This document shows, in pieces, positions 6,675-13,657 of a stretch of 64,000 nucleotides of DNA; the stretch's first letter is position 1; the number at the start of each line of letters is the position of its first letter. The stretch is from positions 1 to 64,000 of the forward strand of contig JAFTSS010000080.1 in NCBI GenBank assembly GCA_017467185.1. Reading direction: 5' to 3'. Source of the stretch: Paludibacteraceae bacterium. Its GTDB lineage: Bacteria > Bacteroidota > Bacteroidia > Bacteroidales > Paludibacteraceae. The position numbers and the translations under genes were made by a program. The notes below the pieces were generated by a model, which saw only the letters and a program-made list of their open reading frames with translations, made no database searches and had not been told where the DNA came from.

Positions 6675-7712
6675 ATGAATGATTTAATTCATACAAATAC
6701 ATTTGATGAAGAAGAATATAATGAAATACTGCAACAGGCAGTTGCAGTAATTGAATCATCGCGTGTGCGTTTAGCAAAGCAGATGAACAATATAGTTATA
6801 TCTTCTTATTGGGAGATTGGCAAATTGTTGGTTGAATGTAAGCTTGATAGCAAGTATGGCGATAGTGTAGTGGAAAAATTGTCAGTTGATTTGAAAGCAA
6901 AATACCCTGAAATGGGATTATCTCCAAGAAATTTATGGGATATGAGAAGGTTTTATCTTCGTTATAATGAGGAAGATATAAAACTGCGACAGGCTGTCGC
7001 AGTTTTGCCATGGAGTCACAATTTGCTTTTGATGAGTTATGATTTATCACCAGAGCATGTGATATTTTATGCAAATGAGGTAGTTTCTAAGGGATGGTCG
7101 CGCGATATGTTGCGTCACGCATTAAAATCAGAATATCATCTTTCATTGCAAGCGGTAGAGAAATCCAATAATTTTGATTCTACCTTGCCAGCACAACAGG
7201 CCGATTATGCAAATGAAGTATTTCGCAGTAGCTATAATCTTGGATTTATTGATGCGATAGAGCCGTTGAAAGAATTAGAATTAGAACGTCGTTTAGTGCA
7301 GAAAATAACGGCATTCATAATGGAATTAGGTAGTGGATTCAGTTTTATAGGGAATCAACATACATTGACATTTAATGATAAAGAATATAGAGTAGATTTA
7401 TTGTTTTTTCATCGCCGACTTCGTTCGATGGTTGCAATAGAGTTGAAAATAGGAGAGTTTAAGCCCGAATACGTAGGTAAGATGAATTTTTATTTATCAT
7501 TATTAGATAAATTAGAAAAAGCCCCAGATGAAAATCCGTCTATAGGAATTATTCTTTGTGCAGAGAAAGACCATTTAGATGTAGAGTTGGCATTGCAAGA
7601 TGTAAACAAGCCTATTGGAGTTGCTGAATATCAATATTTGTTGCCAAAAAACAAGTTACAAGAACTAGTAACTGGTGAAATAAAAAAATCAGAGAAAAAC
7701 CCGAAGGGGTGA
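6675..7712 (+). CDS. DUF1016 / YhcG-type PDDEXK nuclease domain protein
   Basis: 345 residues. The N-terminal DUF1016 domain (VRLAKQMNNIVISSYWEIGKLL; GLSPRNLWDMRRFYLRY; LPWSHNLLLM) is followed by a PD-(D/E)XK nuclease domain with YRVDLLFFHRRLRSMVAIELK, giving the Asp and the E-x-K pair, then EYVGKMNFYLSLLD. The family is found near restriction systems and on islands; nuclease activity is inferred. The gene is a single-gene unit exactly bracketed by repeats A1 and A2. Two palindromes inside the coding sequence (6728-6748 and 6981-7005) each encode the peptide QAVAV. Confidence 0.88.
   Translation: MNDLIHTNTFDEEEYNEILQQAVAVIESSRVRLAKQMNNIVISSYWEIGKLLVECKLDSKYGDSVVEKLSVDLKAKYPEMGLSPRNLWDMRRFYLRYNEEDIKLRQAVAVLPWSHNLLLMSYDLSPEHVIFYANEVVSKGWSRDMLRHALKSEYHLSLQAVEKSNNFDSTLPAQQADYANEVFRSSYNLGFIDAIEPLKELELERRLVQKITAFIMELGSGFSFIGNQHTLTFNDKEYRVDLLFFHRRLRSMVAIELKIGEFKPEYVGKMNFYLSLLDKLEKAPDENPSIGIILCAEKDHLDVELALQDVNKPIGVAEYQYLLPKNKLQELVTGEIKKSEKNPKG
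6728..6748. repeat. Palindrome inside DUF1016, copy 1
   Basis: ACTGCAAC, five bases, GTTGCAGT. Reads Q-Q-A-V-A-V in frame. Related to the stronger palindrome at 6981-7005. Confidence 0.8.
6981..7005. repeat. Palindrome inside DUF1016, copy 2
   Basis: AAACTGCGACA (6981-6991), loop GGC, TGTCGCAGTTT (6995-7005): an 11-bp perfect inverted repeat in coding sequence. The central CTGCRACAGGC-GYYGCAGT pattern is shared with 6728-6748. Confidence 0.85.
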
Positions 7713-7786
7713 TATACCATAGATAACTATCTAAACGTTTGTAAAAAAAACACAAAAACAACTACTAATAACTAATAGACGCTGAA

Positions 7787-7951
7787 AGCGTCCAACTATG
7801 CTTAACCGCTGGTGATTTTTTGCGATAAGCGAGAGCAATAGAGTTTACTCTAATTGCAGAGCAAAGCAAAAAACTTGAGCATAGCGAAAAATGAAGGGAA
7901 CCTGCGGACCAGAGGAATCACCTCCTTCGCCCCTAACGGGGGTGCACAAAA
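7787..7951. repeat. Direct repeat A2, right of DUF1016
   Basis: 165-bp second copy of 6491-6659 in the same orientation, with the same foldable arms. Its end touches repeat B1 (7952), so two cargo units are joined back to back here with no other sequence between them. Confidence 0.9.
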
Positions 7952-8038
7952 CCGACGTTTGCAGCAAGAGTAGAAGACAAATTTATTTGTATTATACCTT
8001 GCAAGAAGGAGGAAAACAAAGTTAAATCACGAGCGAAG
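7952..8038. repeat. Direct repeat B1, left of HNH-AriA-AriB
   Basis: About 87 bp, matching 10689-10775 at roughly 85 percent of positions by eye. The longest identical stretch covers CTTGCAAGAAGGAGG and the following AAAACAAAGTTAAAT. The copies have the same orientation and bracket a three-gene unit. Confidence 0.85.
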
Positions 8039-8110
8039 TAGTCGCATGCGAATGGTATTGGAATAATTTAAAGTAAAAAAAGTATTAATATTTATGTATT
8101 ACAAAAGTAT

Positions 8111-8464
8111 ATGGATAAATCAGTAATAGATGCAGTTTGGGAGAAGGCATTGGTAGTAGAAGGTTATAATCCTAGCATTTTGCGGAAGGATTGTGTTGGA
8201 GCATGGATTATGAAGCAAGAATATGGCAATACAGATAGTTTGTATGGTTGGGAAATAGATCATATTTATCCTATTGCAAGAGGTGGAGGAGATGATATGA
8301 TAAACTTGAGACCAATGCAATGGCAAAATAATATTGCGAAGGGTAAAGATTTTCCTGTGTATCAAACAGCAATAAAAGCGGATGGAAATAGAAATGTTCC
8401 TTCTGTTAGACAATTGAGGGTTAATGATAAATTACGTATTCAATTAGAACAATTATATAAATAA
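8111..8464 (+). CDS. HNH endonuclease domain protein
   Basis: 117 residues, essentially one HNH domain: EIDH (48-51), then GGGDDMINLRPMQWQNNIAKG, which supplies the central Asn and the second metal-binding Asn/Lys positions of HNH enzymes. Twelve bases separate it from the downstream ATPase, so the two are probably co-transcribed. Small HNH partners of AAA ATPases occur in Septu-type defence, but there the HNH gene usually follows the ATPase. It may instead be an extra component of the PARIS-like unit downstream. The domain call is firm; the role is inference. Confidence 0.8.
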   Translation: MDKSVIDAVWEKALVVEGYNPSILRKDCVGAWIMKQEYGNTDSLYGWEIDHIYPIARGGGDDMINLRPMQWQNNIAKGKDFPVYQTAIKADGNRNVPSVRQLRVNDKLRIQLEQLYK

Positions 8465-8475
8465 AAATCGTATTT

Positions 8476-9756
8476 ATGAAAATACAACGATTATATATAG
8501 AAAAATTATTCGGTACATTCTCGTATGATATTGATTTTTCAATACAAAAAACATTTATAATAACTGGCGCAAATGGTTATGGCAAGACAACGATATTGTC
8601 AATTATAGATAATATTTATAAAGGTAATTTACTTTATTTTTATCAATTGTTATTTTCCAAAATTCAATTATATTTTGAGACAGGCGAATTGTTATTATTA
8701 GAAACAAAATATGTTGAAGAAGAATCGTTAGATGGACTTGATGAAAATGTGTCTCTGCTAAAAAAATTGAATATTGAATTTAGTAATACAAATAAAATCA
8801 TTAATCAAATTTCAATTGATGAGTCAGTGTTATCTTCGTTGCGTTCAGAGGATAGTTTTCATAGAGGAGAGTATATTGATAATTTGGATGAGTATTGTAG
8901 AGTTAATTACGATAGACCTTGGATGTTTAGGTCATTGCAAAAAAAATTTAAAGCCGATAATCTTTTTTTATTTTTAGAGACATTAAATTCTCAATACATT
9001 AAAGCTCAACGAATATATTCTTACATAGTCAAGGGTTACAAAGGAGATGGTTTACCTCAGTCTGGATTTGAAGAATTTACAATTGAAAAAATAAACACAG
9101 AATTAAAAGAATATTTAGAGCAATCACATCAAAAATATTTGCAAAATAGTCAACAGTCAGATTCTCGATTATTTAGTAGTGCAATGAGAGATGAAGATTT
9201 GACCGAAGAGATGTATAATTTAGAACGTGATGTTTTGTCGAAAAAAATCGAAGAATTATATAATTTTAATTTAATAGATAAAACGATTATACCAGTATAT
9301 GCTTTTGATAAAAAAAACATATTGAGCGCATATATCAAAGGTATTAAAGAAAAAATTAGTGTTTATGATGATGTTGTCTTGAAATTGCGTACATTTGATA
9401 AATTGTTAAGAACAAAAGAATTTATCAATAAAACATTGATGTTTGATTATTCAAGAGGTTTAGTGGTGCGAGATATAAATGGGGCAATTCTTGATTTGAA
9501 ACTATTATCTTTAGGAGAGCAAAATGAAATAATAATATTGTATAATCTTGTTTTTAAAGTTAAGCAAAACTCTCTACTTCTTATAGATGAGCCAGAAAAC
9601 TCTTTACATGTGGCATGGCAAAATATTTTTATAGATGAGTTAGATGAGATTGCAAAAACGAACAATATACAAGTAATTATAGCAACCCATTCACCTCAAA
9701 TTATAGGTGGGCGTTGGATAGATTGTTATGATTTAACAGAGCAGAACAATAATTAA
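8476..9756 (+). CDS. AAA ATPase, AriA-like (PARIS defence)
   Basis: 426-residue ABC/SMC-type AAA_15/AAA_21 ATPase: Walker A GANGYGKTT (31-39), a long variable middle with coiled-coil character, ABC-like signature LLSLGEQNE near residue 343, Walker B SLLLIDEPENS near 368 and the ATHSPQII switch near 403. It is followed after 2 bp by a DUF4435 Toprim protein, the gene pair of PARIS systems, in which AriA forms the sensing cage that holds the AriB effector and releases it when it detects phage anti-restriction proteins. Assignment to PARIS rests on domain order and sizes, not on a database match. The unit is bracketed by repeats B1 and B2 and is unusually AT-rich. Confidence 0.75.
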   Translation: MKIQRLYIEKLFGTFSYDIDFSIQKTFIITGANGYGKTTILSIIDNIYKGNLLYFYQLLFSKIQLYFETGELLLLETKYVEEESLDGLDENVSLLKKLNIEFSNTNKIINQISIDESVLSSLRSEDSFHRGEYIDNLDEYCRVNYDRPWMFRSLQKKFKADNLFLFLETLNSQYIKAQRIYSYIVKGYKGDGLPQSGFEEFTIEKINTELKEYLEQSHQKYLQNSQQSDSRLFSSAMRDEDLTEEMYNLERDVLSKKIEELYNFNLIDKTIIPVYAFDKKNILSAYIKGIKEKISVYDDVVLKLRTFDKLLRTKEFINKTLMFDYSRGLVVRDINGAILDLKLLSLGEQNEIIILYNLVFKVKQNSLLLIDEPENSLHVAWQNIFIDELDEIAKTNNIQVIIATHSPQIIGGRWIDCYDLTEQNNN

Positions 9757-9758
9757 TA

Positions 9759-10613
9759 ATGAATTCAATACAAGCGAGTTTATTAAAAAATCCACAAAGT
9801 GTTGCTGCTGATATGGCTAATAATATTAGGCGTTTAATTGCAACAAACAAAAAGGTGGTTTTTGTAGAGGGGGTTATCGATGAAAAAATTTATTCTAAAT
9901 TTTTAAATTTAGACAATGTTTTTGTGTATAAGTTGTATGGATATCCAAATATTCTTATAGGAGTAAAAGAGATTAATAGATTAAAGGCGACTTATAAAGA
10001 TAGATATTTTGCTATTAAGGATGCTGATTTTGATAGAATTCTTGGAAAAGGATATGAGCCTGAAAATATTCTATTGACTGATTATCATGATATAGAAATG
10101 TTTTTGCTTTGTGAAGAAGAGGTTTATTCTGTTTTTGAAAAAGAATTTAATATTCAATTTGCGTCAGGAATAGAGAATGCAATAGAAGAAATAAAAGTTT
10201 TATCTTTTTTAAAATTGTATAATTGCATTAAAGAACTAGGTTATAGTTTTAAGAAAAAGTGCACAGTGAGAAAATTATACAAGAAAGGGGATATTTCTTT
10301 GTATAATTGTCTGTTAGCATTGCAATCAGATAAGAGAAATTGTGATTGCAAAAGTTTAGAAGAAGGAGAAATATTTTCTTTTATTGAAGAGTTTAAGGAA
10401 GTAGCAAAAGAACAATTAACCAATGGTCATGATTTAATGCAAATAGTTGTTATTAAACTTAATGAATTAAACTATAAAATAAATGATGATTGTACATTAT
10501 TGTCAGACAAATTAATTGATAATTATACGTTAGATAAGTTCAAGAAGACGAAATTATATTTGAAAATTGTGGAAATAGAAAAAAAGACACAATGTAAAAT
10601 CTTATTGAGTTAG
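9759..10613 (+). CDS. DUF4435 Toprim effector, AriB-like (PARIS defence)
   Basis: 284 residues. The Toprim fold is visible: VVFVEG places the catalytic Glu at residue 37, AIKDADFD gives the DxD at 88-90, and TDYHDIEMFLL is the conserved DUF4435 segment. In PARIS, AriB is the toxic nuclease, reported to cut tRNA(Lys) after release from AriA. The start lies 2 bp after the AriA-like stop, indicating translational coupling. All expected active-site residues are present. An alternative reading is a split OLD-type nuclease outside PARIS. Confidence 0.78.
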   Translation: MNSIQASLLKNPQSVAADMANNIRRLIATNKKVVFVEGVIDEKIYSKFLNLDNVFVYKLYGYPNILIGVKEINRLKATYKDRYFAIKDADFDRILGKGYEPENILLTDYHDIEMFLLCEEEVYSVFEKEFNIQFASGIENAIEEIKVLSFLKLYNCIKELGYSFKKKCTVRKLYKKGDISLYNCLLALQSDKRNCDCKSLEEGEIFSFIEEFKEVAKEQLTNGHDLMQIVVIKLNELNYKINDDCTLLSDKLIDNYTLDKFKKTKLYLKIVEIEKKTQCKILLS

Positions 10614-10688
10614 ATAAATTTATGTTTTGGAGTTATATACTTGAATATGCTGAAATTATTTTAAGTGCTATGCCGAACGTAGCAAAAA

Positions 10689-10775
10689 GCGACACTCGCA
10701 GCAAGTGTAGAAGGCAAATTTGTTTGTATTATATCTTGCAAGAAGGAGGAAAACAAAGTTAAATTACGAGCAAAG
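10689..10775. repeat. Direct repeat B2, right of HNH-AriA-AriB
   Basis: Second copy of 7952-8038, same orientation, starting 75 bp after the AriB-like stop. Confidence 0.85.
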
Positions 10776-11021
10776 CGAATAATTTTTTGCTAATTTACGT
10801 TCAACTATTTCATCCTCGTAATGTTGGTGCAAGTGCGTTCAACTTCGCATTTTATTGCAAAGCGAGTAAAAACCTGTCTTTATAGTCGAGATTTTGTAAA
10901 ACAAAAGCAAGACCGTTATGTCAAGAAAAAGGAAACATGACATTATGTCTTTCTGTCTAAAAAATAACGAGCAAAGCGAGTAATAAATAATTCTTAATTG
11001 TTAATTCTTAATTATAACAAG
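10776..11021. other. Gene-free spacer with repeat words before wzx
   Basis: No credible gene. It holds three versions of GAGCAAAGCGAGTAA (about 10768, 10856, 10969), a reverse octamer segment GACATTATGTCTTTCTGTC (10937-10955) and a heptad run AATTCTT/AATTGTT (10989-11014) just before the wzx start. Confidence 0.6.
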
Positions 11022-12557
11022 GTGTCCATATCCGAAAACAATAAACGCATAGCACGCAATACGATGATATTATACATCCGAACTTTGTTTGTGATGTTAA
11101 TATCGTTGTATACTAGTCGTGTCATATTGCAAGCTTTGGGGGTTGAAGATTATGGCGTTTATCAAGTAGTAGGAGGTATGGTATCGATGTTTTCTGTAAT
11201 ATCGGCATCGTTGTCGTCTGCAATTAGTAGATTCATAACATTTGAGATTGGGCATGGAGATAGGCAAAAATTGGAGAGAATATTTGCAACAAGTGTGGTT
11301 ATACAATTGATTTTGGCAGTAGTGGTTTTTGTTGTTGCTGAGATTTTAGGATATTGGTTTATGCAGACACAGATGCAAATTCCAGAGGGGAGGATGCAGG
11401 CAGCACGATGGGTTTTGCATTGTTCGCTTATAACATTTTGTATCAATTTGATTAGTGTGCCATATAATGCTTGTATTGTAGCACACGAGCATATGAAGGC
11501 TTTTGCGTATGTTAGTTTGATTGAGGTAACACTTAAATTAGTAGTCTGTTTTTTATTGTTCATTTCTCCTTTTGATAAATTAGTGCTTTATGCTGTATTG
11601 TTGACTTTAGTAGCAGTGTTGATCCGATTGATTTATGGCTATTATTGTCATAAACATTTTGAAGAAAGTAGAGTGAAATTAGTATTTGATAGGCAAATAT
11701 TTAAGGAGATGTTTGGTTTTGTGGGGTGGAGTTTTTTTTCAAATACTGCGCATATATTTAATAGCCAAGGGGTAAATATGTTGATGAATGTTTATTTTGG
11801 TGTGACAGTTAATGCTGCGCGAGGAATAGCAAATCAAATTGAAAGTGCGGTGTTACAATTTGTTCGTAATTTCACTACGGCTATAAATCCGCAGATAACA
11901 AAGAGTTATGCATCCGGAGAATTAGAAAAAATGCATTTGTTAGTTTGTCGAGGAGCAAAATTTTCTTATTTCGCAATGTTGATAATGGCTTTGCCGTTGA
12001 TATGTGAAATGAAGTATATATTGAGTATTTGGTTGGTTGAAGTGCCTGAATATACGGTAATATTTTCAAGGTTACTTTTGCTTGTAGGAATGTTGGAGTG
12101 TGTAGGTAGTAGTGGTTTTACTGCTTGTATGGCCACAGGGAAGTTGAAAAAATATGCATTGGTTATTACATCTATTGGAGGTTTAGAATTTCCTTTGAGT
12201 TGGTTATTATTCAAATTAGGGGCACCTGTTGTTTCAACATATTATCTTTATGTAATAATTACGTTTTTGGTTTTAGTTGCAAGAATGTTTTTATTGCAAA
12301 ATATGGTGGGATTAAGTGTGAAGATGTATGTGAAACAAGTATTTATTCCTATGATAGGAACAACTATTGTTGCTATATGGCCATCTTTGTTTATTGTTTA
12401 TGCGTTGAATGAATCTATTTTGCGTTTAATTTTTTCGATTATTGTTGGGGTGTTAATTTCTATATTTTCAGTATTATATATAGGGATGACTAAGAATGAG
12501 CGTGATGTTATTTTAAGTAAAGTTTTGAGTATAATATATCGTTTTAAAAATAAATAA
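11022..12557 (+). CDS. Wzx-like oligosaccharide flippase
   Basis: About 511 residues with 12-14 hydrophobic segments, the pattern of MOP-superfamily polysaccharide flippases that move undecaprenyl-linked repeat units across the inner membrane. The conserved N-terminus NNKRIARNTMILYIRTLFVM...SLYTSRVILQALGVEDYG is typical of Bacteroidales Wzx proteins. The GTG at 11022 (reading MSISENNKRIA) is preferred over the TTG at 10998 because homologues start at this point. It is the first of a tightly packed run of genes through 21176 with gaps of 1-20 bp. Wzx sequence gives no substrate information. Confidence 0.85.
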   Translation: MSISENNKRIARNTMILYIRTLFVMLISLYTSRVILQALGVEDYGVYQVVGGMVSMFSVISASLSSAISRFITFEIGHGDRQKLERIFATSVVIQLILAVVVFVVAEILGYWFMQTQMQIPEGRMQAARWVLHCSLITFCINLISVPYNACIVAHEHMKAFAYVSLIEVTLKLVVCFLLFISPFDKLVLYAVLLTLVAVLIRLIYGYYCHKHFEESRVKLVFDRQIFKEMFGFVGWSFFSNTAHIFNSQGVNMLMNVYFGVTVNAARGIANQIESAVLQFVRNFTTAINPQITKSYASGELEKMHLLVCRGAKFSYFAMLIMALPLICEMKYILSIWLVEVPEYTVIFSRLLLLVGMLECVGSSGFTACMATGKLKKYALVITSIGGLEFPLSWLLFKLGAPVVSTYYLYVIITFLVLVARMFLLQNMVGLSVKMYVKQVFIPMIGTTIVAIWPSLFIVYALNESILRLIFSIIVGVLISIFSVLYIGMTKNERDVILSKVLSIIYRFKNK

Positions 12558-12558
12558 T

Positions 12559-13653
12559 ATGAATATTTTATTATTAGGAGGTACTGGTGCAATGGGAGTA
12601 CATCTATCATCGATTTTAGGATTAAGAGGTGAAGATGTTTATGTTACTACTAGGGGAAATAAAAAAGGTGAAGGTACTATAAAATATCTAAAGGGGAATG
12701 CGAAAAATATAGATTTTTTGCAGACTGTTTTGCAGATGAAAAAGTGGGATGCTATTGTTGATTTTATGGTTTATAACACAAAAGAATTACAAGAAAGGAT
12801 AGATTTGTTGTTATCTGCTACGAAGCAATATGTTTTTTTAAGTTCTTCTCGTGTTTATGCAGAATCTCCTTCTGGAATTATAACCGAAGAAAGTCCTCGT
12901 CTGTTGGATGTTTCAAAAGATAAAGAATATTTATTGACAGATGAGTATGCTTTAGCAAAGGCTCGAGAAGAGAATATATTATATACTTCTTTAAGTAAGA
13001 ATTGGACTATTATACGTCCATATATTACATTTAGTGAACAGAGGTTACAATTGGGGGTTATGGAAAAAGAAGATTGGTTGTGTAGAGTGTTGAACGGAGG
13101 GTCTATTGTTTTTTCTGAAGATATAGCACAGCATATTACAACAATGACATATGGGTATGATGTTGCTAAAGGGATAGCAGGAATTATTGGGAAAGAAAAG
13201 GCGTTAGGTGAAGCTTTTCATATAGTAACATCAGAGTATTATAAGTGGTCTGAAATTTTGGATATATACCTAAATGTAATTGAAGAAGAATTGGGTTTTA
13301 GGCCTAAAGTTGTTTTTACGAAGCAAGCAATAAATTTGCGATTTAAAAAATTGCAGTATCAAGTGAAATATTGCAGATTATTTGATAGAAGATTTGATAA
13401 CTCAAAAATATTGTCTATTGTTCCAGACTTGGAGTTTACTTCAGTTAAAGATAGTTTGCGGAGTTGTTGTAAAGATTTAATAGAAAGTGGAAATTTTAAA
13501 AATAGTAATAATAATTTTTTATATGCTTTAATGGATAAGGAAGCTAAAGAATATATTTCATTTAGAAAATACAATGGTATAAAAAATAAAATTAAATATA
13601 TTGTCTTTAGATTTTCTTTTTCTACATTGGTTAATAGATTAATAAATAGATAG
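12559..13653 (+). CDS. NAD-dependent epimerase/dehydratase (atypical SDR)
   Basis: 364 residues. N-terminal Rossmann GGTGAMG (7-13), then VFLSSSRVYAE carrying the SDR serine region and DEYALAKAREEN, where YALAK is the YxxxK catalytic pair, followed by WTIIRPYITF. The C-terminal part is longer and more divergent than in GalE-type enzymes. The start lies 1 bp after the wzx stop and it is followed after 4 bp by the ThDP enzyme, so the two probably act on the same sugar or acid. Substrate unknown. Confidence 0.72.
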   Translation: MNILLLGGTGAMGVHLSSILGLRGEDVYVTTRGNKKGEGTIKYLKGNAKNIDFLQTVLQMKKWDAIVDFMVYNTKELQERIDLLLSATKQYVFLSSSRVYAESPSGIITEESPRLLDVSKDKEYLLTDEYALAKAREENILYTSLSKNWTIIRPYITFSEQRLQLGVMEKEDWLCRVLNGGSIVFSEDIAQHITTMTYGYDVAKGIAGIIGKEKALGEAFHIVTSEYYKWSEILDIYLNVIEEELGFRPKVVFTKQAINLRFKKLQYQVKYCRLFDRRFDNSKILSIVPDLEFTSVKDSLRSCCKDLIESGNFKNSNNNFLYALMDKEAKEYISFRKYNGIKNKIKYIVFRFSFSTLVNRLINR

Positions 13654-13657
13654 TAAT

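Noticed and set aside
8111-9756. Septu (PtuA-PtuB) system
   Set aside because: An ATPase and an HNH gene are present, but the order is reversed, the HNH is very short, and the DUF4435 partner points to PARIS. Kept as an alternative.
6491-10775. Integron cassette array with attC sites
   Set aside because: The A and B repeats are unrelated to each other, no attC core sites are visible, and no integron integrase is in the window.
12125-12412. Small plus-strand frame inside wzx
   Set aside because: Fully inside the flippase gene in another frame, no motifs.
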